Part shown: positions 1 to 7,208 of the stretch, piece by piece
How positions within the stretch are numbered: the stretch's first letter is position 1
How the letters are laid out: each line of letters opens with the position of its first letter
Source of the DNA: CAZHTS01 sp964535315
GTDB lineage: Bacteria > Chloroflexota > Anaerolineae > Anaerolineales > Anaerolineaceae
NCBI GenBank assembly: GCA_964535315.1
Contig: CAZHTS010000058.1
Span: 1 to 28,136 of the forward strand
Direction of reading: 5' to 3'
DNA: 28,136 nt
Translations under genes and position numbers: made by a program
Notes under the pieces: generated by a model
What the model was told of the DNA's origin: nothing
The model's database searches: none
The model's input: only the letters and a program-made list of their open reading frames with translations

Positions 1-62
1 CATCTCTGCTGCTGAAAGGCTCCCCGCCCGTCAGCGTGTTGCTGCATGGGATGGGCATTTCT

Positions 63-90
63 AACAGGGATTGGCAGGATCAACAGGATT
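63..90. repeat. Three imperfect tandem 9-10 bp units
   Basis: Three consecutive units read AACAGGGATT, GGCAGGATC and AACAGGATT, sharing the core CAGGAT (the first unit has one extra G). I recall similar ATCCTGT-type short repeats in intergenic DNA of various bacteria, but that is memory and not a search. The units sit upstream of the first promoter and are not inside a supported gene. Confidence 0.6.
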
Positions 91-159
91 TAAAAGAGAA
101 TCCCCGATGTGCATTTCGTTTTAAGCGGCTGCGATCATCCTGGGCCAGCGGGCCGTGTG

Positions 160-165
160 TATAAT
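160..165 (+). promoter_or_regulatory. Candidate -10 element of the first gene
   Basis: A perfect TATAAT lies 52 bases before the ATG at 218. No good -35 hexamer is found at 16-18 bp spacing (137-142 reads ATCCTG), so this is a -10 match only. Confidence 0.4.
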
Positions 166-217
166 AGTAACGTGGCGAGTGATGCAATCGTGTAATGGGA
201 TCAAGGGGTGTGGAGCG

Positions 218-787
218 ATGAGCAACGAACTTGTGTTTGCAAATGCATTGGTGTTGGTGGCGGTGATGACCCAACGGCGTGACCTGGAAATCGCCCGTTT
301 GTTGGGCTGGTATCGCATCCCGCTGCGGCGGGCGCCCAAGGTGGTGGCGGTCGATTTCCTGGCGTTTTACCAGACCCAGGCTTTTGGCAAAGAGCATCAA
401 TGGCGGGTGGAGTATGTGGCAGCCGTGCAGGGACACGAATTGACCCGGCGCGGCGAGTTATTGCGCGACGAGGCGGATCACCCCCGGGCGCACGAAGAAT
501 ATTACAAGATTTCGCTGGGCCCACTGGTGGCGCTGCCGCACCCGGTGCTGGCGGACCGCTGGCGCAGGGTGACGTTCTTATACACCACCGGCGAACTGCT
601 GCAATCGGCGCAGACGGTCAACGACCTGGTGGTGCGCTCGGAAGAACGCCAGGTGCTGTGGCGTTCGCTGCGCGAGCGGGCGCTGCGCAGCGGACGGTAT
701 CAGGCAGCCGACCTGCCCGAAGCGGCGCTCGACCCGGCGCTGCTGGCCATGCTGGGCGAGGCGTTTCAAATGGGGGGATCAAGTTGA
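218..787 (+). CDS. Conserved-looking hypothetical protein, 189 aa
   Basis: I do not recognise this protein. The frame is open from 155, but the ATG at 218 is the better start because it follows a GGTGTGGAG purine-rich stretch and begins with a hydrophobic segment (MSNELVFANALVLVAVM). The rest is soluble-looking and rich in Arg, Glu and aromatic residues, with a YYK/LGPL block around residues 95-103 and a WRRVTF block near 117. The N-terminal hydrophobic run is only about 15 residues and is followed by RRDLE, so it looks more like the core strand of a folded domain than a membrane anchor. It has its own -10 element upstream, and a separate promoter (784-812) overlaps its 3' end, so it is probably monocistronic. 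Its coding reality is supported by length, GC-rich third positions and lack of a competing frame; its function is unknown. Confidence 0.75.
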   Translation: MSNELVFANALVLVAVMTQRRDLEIARLLGWYRIPLRRAPKVVAVDFLAFYQTQAFGKEHQWRVEYVAAVQGHELTRRGELLRDEADHPRAHEEYYKISLGPLVALPHPVLADRWRRVTFLYTTGELLQSAQTVNDLVVRSEERQVLWRSLRERALRSGRYQAADLPEAALDPALLAMLGEAFQMGGSS

Positions 788-812
788 ATTTCACCGCGGC
801 TGCTGGTAGAAT
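784..812 (+). promoter_or_regulatory. Promoter of the hydantoinase gene
   Basis: TTGAAT (784-789) and TAGAAT (807-812) are separated by exactly 17 bp. The -10 is preceded by TGG, giving the extended form TGnTAGAAT. It overlaps the stop codon of the preceding gene and would give a leader of about 45 nt before the ATG at 862. Confidence 0.65.
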
Positions 813-861
813 TAGTCCGGCAGTCGCGTTGTTTTACCCCATCCCGTTTAAGGAGGCAGCC

Positions 862-2280
862 ATGACTTTAATGATTCGATCCGGCACGTTGATTACGGCC
901 GCAGAGACGTTTATTGCAGATATCCTGATTGAGGGTGAACGAATCGCGCAGATTGGCCCCGATTTACCCGTCCCGGACGGCGCCGAAGTGGTGGACGCCC
1001 GCGGCAAGCTGGTCATGCCGGGAGGGGTGGATGCGCACACGCACTTCAGTTTGCCGATGCCCACGGCGGTTTCTTCGGACGATCATTACACCGGGCATAA
1101 GGCGGCGGCTTTTGGCGGAACGACGACCGTCATCGATTTTGTGCCGCACGACCCCGGGACGCTGCGCGAGAATATCGACCGCTGGCACGCGCTGGCGGAT
1201 CATAAGGCGGCGGTGGACTTTGGTTTTCATATCAACATCGCCCGCCTGGACGACAGCGTGAAGGCTGAACTGCCGCGCCTGGTGGAAGAGGGGGTGACCA
1301 CGCTCAAGGTTTTTATGGCGTACAAGAACCTGCGGATGGGTGACGCCAATATTTTTCAACTGATGCGCATTGCGCGCGAGAACGGCTACCTGACCATGCT
1401 GCACGCCGAAGGCGGCGATGTGATCGACGCGCTCATTCCCGAGGCGGTGGCCCGGGGACGCCTGACGCCCGAATGGCACGCCCTGACGCGCCCGACGCAG
1501 GGGGCGATTGAGGCGACGCTGCGCGGGGCGGCGCTGGCGGCGCAGGCCCAGGCGCCGTTGTACGTGGTGCATATGAACGCCGGCGGCGAGGTGGATATGC
1601 TGCAATACGCCCGCCAGCAGGGCTGGCCGGTGATGGGCGAGACCTGCCCGCAGTACCTGTTCTTTACCATCGACGATTTGCGCCGGCCGGATGGGGCCAA
1701 GTTTGTGTGCTCGCCGCCGGTGCGCTCGGCGGTGGATAACGCCCGCATGTGGAAGGGGCTGATGGAAGGCACCTTGCAGACGGTGGCCACCGATCACTGC
1801 CCGTTTTTCTATGATGGCACCCGCCCGATTGAGTACGAAGGGCAGATGGTGGCCATGCCGGGCAAAGAAGTGGGCGCCGGCGACTTTACCAAAATTCCCA
1901 ACGGTCTGCCGGGGGTCGGCGACCGCATGGCGGTGATGTGGACCCACGGCGTGGGCAGCGGGCGCCTGACCGCCAACCAGTTTGTGGCGCTGACCAGCAC
2001 CAACCCGGCTAAGATTTTTGGCCTGTACCCGCGCAAAGGCACGCTGATGCCCGGGGCCGACGCAGACATCGTATTGTGGGACGCCGATCGACGCCTGGTT
2101 TACGGAGCGGCGGTTGCCAAGCACCGCACCGACTACAATCTGTACGAAGGGATGGAACTGGTTGGTTTTCCGGAGAAGGTTTTCCTGCGCGGGCGTCTGA
2201 TCGTGGACGGCGAGCGCTGGTTGGGCCGGTCGGGAATGGGGCAGTTCTTGTATCGCAAACCCTACGCTCCGGTGCTGTAA
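862..2280 (+). CDS. Dihydropyrimidinase / D-hydantoinase, 472 aa
   Basis: This is a cyclic amidohydrolase that opens the ring of dihydropyrimidines or 5-substituted hydantoins in the cytoplasm. The start at 862 follows AAGGAGG (850-856) at good spacing. All expected ligands of the binuclear metal centre are visible: H59 and H61 in DAHTH, the lysine that is carboxylated in this family at K149 (TTLKVFMAYKN), H181 (MLHAEGGD), H237 (YVVHMNAGG) and D311 (ATDHCPF). Substrate-side residues include Y154 and the SPP block near 284-286. The length of 472 aa is normal for the family. Allantoinase and dihydroorotase are less likely because of the TLKVFMAYKN block and overall length. No partner gene for the pathway (beta-ureidopropionase or N-carbamoylase, dihydropyrimidine dehydrogenase) is present in the window. 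Five bases separate it from the next gene, so the downstream membrane genes are probably co-transcribed. Confidence 0.92.
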   Translation: MTLMIRSGTLITAAETFIADILIEGERIAQIGPDLPVPDGAEVVDARGKLVMPGGVDAHTHFSLPMPTAVSSDDHYTGHKAAAFGGTTTVIDFVPHDPGTLRENIDRWHALADHKAAVDFGFHINIARLDDSVKAELPRLVEEGVTTLKVFMAYKNLRMGDANIFQLMRIARENGYLTMLHAEGGDVIDALIPEAVARGRLTPEWHALTRPTQGAIEATLRGAALAAQAQAPLYVVHMNAGGEVDMLQYARQQGWPVMGETCPQYLFFTIDDLRRPDGAKFVCSPPVRSAVDNARMWKGLMEGTLQTVATDHCPFFYDGTRPIEYEGQMVAMPGKEVGAGDFTKIPNGLPGVGDRMAVMWTHGVGSGRLTANQFVALTSTNPAKIFGLYPRKGTLMPGADADIVLWDADRRLVYGAAVAKHRTDYNLYEGMELVGFPEKVFLRGRLIVDGERWLGRSGMGQFLYRKPYAPVL

Positions 2281-2285
2281 GGCTC

Positions 2286-3878
2286 ATGCTCATCCTTCTG
2301 CCGGTCGTTCTGCTGACCCTGGCGGCTGCGGTTATTTTTATTGTGCAGCGTATCCGCCCCAGTTTTGGTTATGCCTGGCTGGTGGCGACCGGCGCTTGTT
2401 TGTTGGCGTGGATTGCGCTGATCGTTTTGCGCTGGCGCTATCCGATTGCGCTGATTCTGCCCGGCTGGCTGCCGGTGGAAGGGTTGAGCAACGCCTTATT
2501 GTTTCAACTCGACTCGTTTTCCTGGCCGTATGCGTTCAGCCTGAGCAGCCTGGTGCTGGCAATCATTCTGACGGCCGGGGCGCGCCTGCGTTACCAGAGC
2601 AACCCGGACGCCTGGGCGGGCAGCATGGCCATTGGTGGGGTGAGCGTGCTGGCGACGATGGCGATCAATCCGCTCGGTCTGATTCTGTCCTGGACGGCGA
2701 TCGACCTGATCGAACTGGGGGTATTGCTGTTCAACATCCACGAGCGCCGGCTGGGGCGTGGAGCCGTGATCGCTTTCTCGGTTCGGGTAGTGGGGACGAT
2801 GTTAATTGTGGGGGGGATGCTGCGCAGCCGTTCGTTGGGGGTGCCGCTGGTGCTGACCGAAATTCGCCCCGAGGTCGGGTTGTATTTGTTGCTGGCGGTG
2901 GGGCTGCGTCTGGGCGTGCTGCCGTTGCACGTGCCCTATGCCCAGGAAGTTCCGATCCGGCGCGGATTGGGTACGATGCTGCGGCTGGCAGCGCCGGCGG
3001 CAAGCCTGGTACTGCTGGCGCGCCTGCCGGCTCAATCGATCCCGGCGGAATGGAGCACACCTTTGCTGGCGCTCACCGCACTGGCGGTTTTGTACGGGGC
3101 TGCCATGTGGCTGGTCGAGACGGACGAACTGCGCGGCCGGCCGTACTGGTTGGTGGCGTTGAGCGGTCTGGCCATTGGATGCGTGATCCAGGGACAGCCG
3201 GTGGCGAGCCTGGCCTGGGGGGTGGCGATGCTGTTGTGCGGCAGTGTCCTGTTTCTGTATTCGGCCAGCCAGCCGCGCCTGCCCTGGACGCCGCTGCTGG
3301 CGATGGTTGGGCTGACGGGGCTGCCGTTTACCCCGGCGGCGGACGGCTGGCGGGGTTTACTGTTACCGCCGTACGATGGGATGGACGTGGCGTTCATCCT
3401 GGCGGCGGCATGCCTGTTGGGCGGCTACTTCCGCCAGCTGGTGCGGCCGCGCGACGCGATGGCCGGGCTTGAAGGCTGGGCGCAGTTGGTCTATGTGCTG
3501 GGGTTGGTTGTGCTGGTGCTGGGGCAGTGGTTGATCGGGGCTTTTGGCTGGCAGGGCTCGTTTGGGCCGGGGCTGTGGTATCTCTCGCCGCTGCCGCTGC
3601 TGCTGGTGGCGTTGGGCTGGGCCGGAACGCACTTCTGGGGCGGCCCATTTAACCGTTCAACCAGCTGGCTGGTGGCGTTGGGACGCCGGGTAGGGGAGAT
3701 ATTGGCGGTCATTTTGCGCCTGGACTGGATGTATGCGTTTCTGGGCGTCTGTTATCGCCTGATCCAACGTCTGGTGGGCTTTTTTACCGTCATCCTGGAG
3801 GGAGACGGCGGCGTGTTGTGGACACTGCTATTGTTAGCCTTGTTGATCTCGTTGTTGCAGAGCGGGGGCCAGCCGTGA
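2286..3878 (+). CDS. NuoL/HyfB-like proton-conducting membrane subunit, divergent, 530 aa
   Basis: This is a polytopic membrane protein with about 14 hydrophobic segments. It resembles the antiporter-type subunits of complex I, Mrp and hydrogenase-4 (NuoL/M/N, HyfB/D/F). Supporting landmarks are LDSFSWP near residue 77, corresponding to the DxLS motif after the first helices, and LPLHVPYAQE near 218-227, corresponding to the FPLHxWLPDAH motif of helix 7. The C-terminal segment (DWMYAFLGVCYRLIQ followed by LEGDGGVLWTLLLL) ends in a final helix. The helix-7 lysine of the family appears replaced by Arg (GLRLGVLPLH), and the helix-8 histidine by Arg (TMLRLAAP). The ATG at 2286 is only 5 bases after the previous stop. 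Its stop overlaps the GTG of the next gene, indicating translational coupling. No catalytic NADH dehydrogenase or hydrogenase subunit is nearby. Confidence 0.8.
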   Translation: MLILLPVVLLTLAAAVIFIVQRIRPSFGYAWLVATGACLLAWIALIVLRWRYPIALILPGWLPVEGLSNALLFQLDSFSWPYAFSLSSLVLAIILTAGARLRYQSNPDAWAGSMAIGGVSVLATMAINPLGLILSWTAIDLIELGVLLFNIHERRLGRGAVIAFSVRVVGTMLIVGGMLRSRSLGVPLVLTEIRPEVGLYLLLAVGLRLGVLPLHVPYAQEVPIRRGLGTMLRLAAPAASLVLLARLPAQSIPAEWSTPLLALTALAVLYGAAMWLVETDELRGRPYWLVALSGLAIGCVIQGQPVASLAWGVAMLLCGSVLFLYSASQPRLPWTPLLAMVGLTGLPFTPAADGWRGLLLPPYDGMDVAFILAAACLLGGYFRQLVRPRDAMAGLEGWAQLVYVLGLVVLVLGQWLIGAFGWQGSFGPGLWYLSPLPLLLVALGWAGTHFWGGPFNRSTSWLVALGRRVGEILAVILRLDWMYAFLGVCYRLIQRLVGFFTVILEGDGGVLWTLLLLALLISLLQSGGQP

Positions 3879-4465
3879 TTTTTAGCCAGTTTGCGCTCGT
3901 GGCGGTAATCCTGTTGGCGATGGCTTCGCTGGTATTGCTGATCAGTCAGAACTGGCGCTGGAGCATCGCGGCGATTGCCGTGCAGTACCTGGGGGTATTC
4001 TGGCTGGTGGGGCTACATTGGAGCCTGGGGCTGGCGGCGGTCAAGCTGGTGGCCGGGTGGATGGCCGGGGCAGTGTTGACGGCTTCGCAGGCGACGACCG
4101 AACTCGCCGATGAGACGTTTAGCGACCTGTCCGGGCGCATTTTTCGTTCGCTGGCGGCGGCAATGGTGCTGGTGCTGGCGTTTTCGTTGCAGCCGTCTAT
4201 CGCCGCTTTTATCCCGGCCCGCCCGCCGGTGTTGCAGGGTGGGCTGGTGTTGATCGGGATGGGGCTGTTGCAGTTGGGGATGACCACCCGGCCGCTGCGG
4301 GTGGTGTTGGGCTTGTTAACGGTGCTCTCCGGTTTTGAGGTGCTGTATGCGGTGGTTGAAAGTTCCTTGCTGGTGGCCGGGCTGCTGGCGATGACAACGC
4401 TGGGGCTGGCGCTGGCAGGCGCGTATTTGCTGACGGCGCCGGGAGAGGAGGAAGAAGCACCGTGA
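3875..4465 (+). CDS. HyfE/NuoK-like small membrane subunit, 196 aa
   Basis: The GTG at 3875 overlaps the previous stop as GTGA, and the gene's own TGA overlaps the next GTG in the same way, so three cistrons are chained by 4-base overlaps. The protein is almost entirely hydrophobic with about six membrane segments and ends in an acidic tail (GEEEEAP). The C-terminal half (RPLRVVLGLLTVLSGFEVLY onward) resembles the NuoK/MnhC/HyfE fold, in which a glutamate sits in a membrane helix; here glutamates occur in GFEVLY and VVESSLL. The length fits HyfE (about 215 aa) better than NuoK (about 100 aa). Position between a HyfB-like and a HyfF/NuoN-like gene matches the relative order hyfB-E-F. The family call is an inference from context plus weak motif similarity. 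Confidence 0.6.
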   Translation: MIFSQFALVAVILLAMASLVLLISQNWRWSIAAIAVQYLGVFWLVGLHWSLGLAAVKLVAGWMAGAVLTASQATTELADETFSDLSGRIFRSLAAAMVLVLAFSLQPSIAAFIPARPPVLQGGLVLIGMGLLQLGMTTRPLRVVLGLLTVLSGFEVLYAVVESSLLVAGLLAMTTLGLALAGAYLLTAPGEEEEAP

Positions 4466-5856
4466 GCGCTCCGTTGATCTGGATTCTGTTCCCCTTTGGG
4501 GTTGCGGTGGGGTTATGGTTTTTGCAATGGCGCCCGCGCCTGGTGGCGCGGTTGGCAGCGGCCGTCTCGTTGGCGCTGGCTTTGCTGGCGTGGGCCACGC
4601 CGATCGCCGGTTTGCTCAAGGTGGGTGGGTTGGATGTCGAAATCTCGGCCGAACTGGTGATCCTTGGCCGGCGCCTGGTGTTGGACAGCAGCAATCAGGC
4701 CGTGCTGGTGTTACTGTTTACCTTTGCGTTTTTCTGGTTCCTGGGCGCAGAACTGGCCCGGGTGCATCGTTACGTCGTGCCGCTGGCGCTGGCGATGTTA
4801 TCCCTGCTGGTGGCGACGATGGCGGTCGAGCCGTTCTTGTATGCGGCCTTGCTGGTCGAGGTGACTGTTTTATTGAGCATTCCAATGCTGGTCGCCCCCG
4901 GACAACCCCTCGGACAGGGGGTGTTGCGTTACCTCATCTTTCAGACGATGGCGTTGCCGTTTATTTTGTTGAGCGGTTGGGCGCTGGGCGAGGCGGCTTT
5001 GAACCCGGCCGATACGATGTTGTTGACCCGGGCGGCCCTGTTGTTGGGGTTTGGGTTTGCGTTCTGGCTGGCGGTTTTTCCTTTTTATACCTGGCTGCCT
5101 TTGCTCGCCGGGCAATCCCATCCGTATACGGTGGGGTTTGTGCTCATCCTCCTGCCGGTTTCCATTTTGTTTGTCGGGTTAGATTTTCTCAACGGCTTTG
5201 TGCCGCTGCTGAACAACCCGGTTTTGCCCCAGGTCTTACGCCTGACGGGGGTATTGATGGTGGCAACGGGGGGCATCTGGGCGGCGTTCCAGCAAAATGT
5301 GGGGCGTTTGTTCGGCTATGCGGTCATTGTCGAGAGCGGTTTTGCGTTGCTGGCGCTCAGTTTTGGCAGGCAGGTGGGGGTGCAGTTGTTCGCCCTCTCG
5401 CTGCTGCCGCGGCTGGCGACGTTGAGCGCGTGGGCGCTGGCCGCGGCCCTGCTGGTGGATCGCAGCGGCGACCTGGAGTTTGAGAGCCTGCAAGGGCAGC
5501 TATACCGGACGCCGTTTATCTGTGGCGTGCTGCTGGCGGCCTATTTTTCGATTGGGGGGCTGCCGCTGCTGGCCAATTTCCCGGTGCGGCTGGCAGTTCT
5601 GGAAGGGCTGGCGCAGGAGTCGTTGTCGATGGCGACCTGGGCGCTGGTGGGAAGCGCCTGTTTCCTTGCCAGCGGTTTCCGCCTGTTGGCAATACTGGTG
5701 CGTAACGAGGCGGGGCGCTGGCAGATTGGCGAAACGGCGGTTCAGGCCGTGTTGTTATCGGGCTGCGCAGCGTTGTTGGTCTGGATCGGGGTGTTCCCCA
5801 ACCTGGCGCTGCCCGGTCTGTTGAACCTGGTACAGGCGTTTCAACGTCTGCAATGA
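4462..5856 (+). CDS. NuoN/HyfF-like antiporter subunit lacking canonical lysines, 464 aa
   Basis: This is a polytopic membrane protein with about 13-14 segments, starting at a GTG overlapped with the previous stop. Family landmarks are a helix-5 glutamate (ALLVEVTVLLS), FPFYTWLPLLAGQSHPYT corresponding to the FPFHxWLPDAHxxAPT motif, FGYAVIVESGFALLAL corresponding to the AYSSIAHMGY helix, and IGGLPLLANF corresponding to LAGIPPTAGFxxK. The lysine normally one turn before the helix-7 motif is Trp/Ala here (FAFWLAVFPFY). No lysine or histidine is seen in the next helix (GFVLILLPVSILFVG), and the late lysine is Arg (ANFPVRLAVL). It may be a structural or regulatory homologue and not a proton pump. 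There is no clear terminator after it; the next gene has a TATAAT at 5908. Confidence 0.78.
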   Translation: MSAPLIWILFPFGVAVGLWFLQWRPRLVARLAAAVSLALALLAWATPIAGLLKVGGLDVEISAELVILGRRLVLDSSNQAVLVLLFTFAFFWFLGAELARVHRYVVPLALAMLSLLVATMAVEPFLYAALLVEVTVLLSIPMLVAPGQPLGQGVLRYLIFQTMALPFILLSGWALGEAALNPADTMLLTRAALLLGFGFAFWLAVFPFYTWLPLLAGQSHPYTVGFVLILLPVSILFVGLDFLNGFVPLLNNPVLPQVLRLTGVLMVATGGIWAAFQQNVGRLFGYAVIVESGFALLALSFGRQVGVQLFALSLLPRLATLSAWALAAALLVDRSGDLEFESLQGQLYRTPFICGVLLAAYFSIGGLPLLANFPVRLAVLEGLAQESLSMATWALVGSACFLASGFRLLAILVRNEAGRWQIGETAVQAVLLSGCAALLVWIGVFPNLALPGLLNLVQAFQRLQ

Positions 5857-5907
5857 AATTTTCTTTTTGGGCCGGCGTGGGGCTGCATTCTGGGGGTGCA
5901 GTTCGGG

Positions 5908-5913
5908 TATAAT
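5908..5913 (+). promoter_or_regulatory. Candidate -10 element upstream of the coiled-coil gene
   Basis: A perfect TATAAT lies 102 bases before the ATG at 6015. The -35 position (5885-5890, GCATTC) is poor. A short inverted repeat CTGCA / TGCAG flanks 5883-5902 just upstream. Confidence 0.4.
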
Positions 5914-6014
5914 TTTGGGTGGGCATTGCTTGCAAAGACCAGGCGGGGGGCCGGGGAGTGGTTCTGGCCCGAATTTTTTGCCTTGTGGCGGCGAAACCCG
6001 ATAAGGATTAGAAC

Positions 6015-7193
6015 ATGGATCTTGAGCAAATCACGAAACGGTTGGAATGGCTGGATGAAGAACGTCGCCGGGACAAGACCACGATTGCCATGCTGGAGGA
6101 TCGTCTGGCGGCGCTTGAGAATCGTGCACCGAGTGTCGAGCAGCAGGTCAAGGATTTGAACAGCGACCTGACTCGTTCGCTGGCTTCGTTATCTCGTTTT
6201 GACCAGATTGACGCCGCGCTGGCGCAAGTGCGGGTGGAATTTAACCGCCTGTTGGATGCAGCGGAGAAGAGCCGCGGCGAACGTGAGCGTGAGCAGGAAA
6301 AGATACGCCGTGACGACCTGGAGGCGCTCAACAGGTCGATTGGTGAGGTGCGCAAGGGGCTGGACCCGATCCCCGAATTGCGCAAAGGGGTGCAGGCGCG
6401 TATGGAAGAAGAGTTTCGCCTGGGGCGCCTGATCTCTGAACTGGAACAAAAGATGCTGGAAGGCCGTCGTTCGGACGAGGAATATCGCCGGGCGTTGCGC
6501 TTATTGGAAGAGGGCGGTCGCCAGGATACCAAACGATTAACCGACTTGCAGGGCGAAGTGGCGGCGTTCCGCAAGCGCCTGGACGAACAGCGCGGCAAGG
6601 TCGATCTGAGCGCCGAGGGTATCCGTAAGATTGAATTGCGTCTGACCGAAATTCAGGCCGCCGAAAGCGAGCGGCGGCAGGCGCAAACGGCCTTTATCGA
6701 GAAACAATCGCTGGCGATTGTGGAGCGTGAACGCATCTGGAAAGAATGGCAGACACGCTTTGAAATCATCGAAAAACAGGCGATCAACCTGGATAGCCAG
6801 TTGCAGATGTTGGATTCGACCCATCGCTCGGTCAAACGTTCGCAGGAATCTTTTGATGAGATCACGCAGCGTTTTGAGCGGCGGATCAACGAAATTACCG
6901 AGATGCAGCGGCTGGTGGAAGATCGTTTCCGCCAGGAGTGGGTGGCGTTTAAGGCGGACGATCAGAAACGTTGGACAAATTACACCCTGGCGCAAGAGGA
7001 GCAGCAGCGCGAGATCGCCCGGCAGTTCGAGCGCTTGAACGAACGCCTGGTGTTGATCGAGGACCGCATTCAGGAAATGCAGGATACGCTGCATCTCTCG
7101 GTGGAAGAAGCGCAAAAACGTTTGCAGGCTTTGCTGGCGTTGTCGCACGATTGGGTTGAAAATTACGACCGCACGTTTGGGCGCGGCCGTTAG
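6015..7193 (+). CDS. Long coiled-coil protein, 392 aa
   Basis: The protein is hydrophilic and almost wholly helical, with heptad-like Leu/Ile spacing from residue 3 to about 370 and very high Glu, Arg, Gln and Lys content. A mid-protein break near DPIPELRKG (about residues 117-125) may separate two coiled-coil arms. There is no signal peptide and no membrane segment, so a cytoplasmic scaffold or cell-structure role is plausible, but no specific function can be assigned. The start at 6015 follows an AAGG (6003-6006) at normal spacing. It lies 15 bases before selB and is probably co-transcribed with it. Some myosin/SMC-type similarity would be expected in any search simply because of composition. 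Confidence 0.8.
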   Translation: MDLEQITKRLEWLDEERRRDKTTIAMLEDRLAALENRAPSVEQQVKDLNSDLTRSLASLSRFDQIDAALAQVRVEFNRLLDAAEKSRGEREREQEKIRRDDLEALNRSIGEVRKGLDPIPELRKGVQARMEEEFRLGRLISELEQKMLEGRRSDEEYRRALRLLEEGGRQDTKRLTDLQGEVAAFRKRLDEQRGKVDLSAEGIRKIELRLTEIQAAESERRQAQTAFIEKQSLAIVERERIWKEWQTRFEIIEKQAINLDSQLQMLDSTHRSVKRSQESFDEITQRFERRINEITEMQRLVEDRFRQEWVAFKADDQKRWTNYTLAQEEQQREIARQFERLNERLVLIEDRIQEMQDTLHLSVEEAQKRLQALLALSHDWVENYDRTFGRGR

Positions 7194-7208
7194 GCGGGAG
7201 GCGGGGCA

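Larger units (their letters stand above)
1..217. other. Left edge and leader of the first gene; no gene assigned
   Basis: No coding region can be supported here. One + frame stays open to a TAA at 62-64 and another to a TAA at 162-164, so the tail of an upstream gene is possible, but the piece is too short to recognise. From about 63 the sequence looks intergenic: it holds three similar 9-10 bp units (63-90) and a TATAAT hexamer (160-165). Confidence 0.5.

Noticed and set aside
2..164. Tail of an upstream gene at the left edge
   Set aside because: Two + frames are open for 20 and 53 codons, but neither is recognisable, and the longer one runs through the repeat and the TATAAT element.
964..2124. 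A 386-codon - strand frame opposite the hydantoinase gene
   Set aside because: The His/Arg/Gln-rich product shows no family pattern and lies fully inside a gene with complete catalytic motifs on the + strand.
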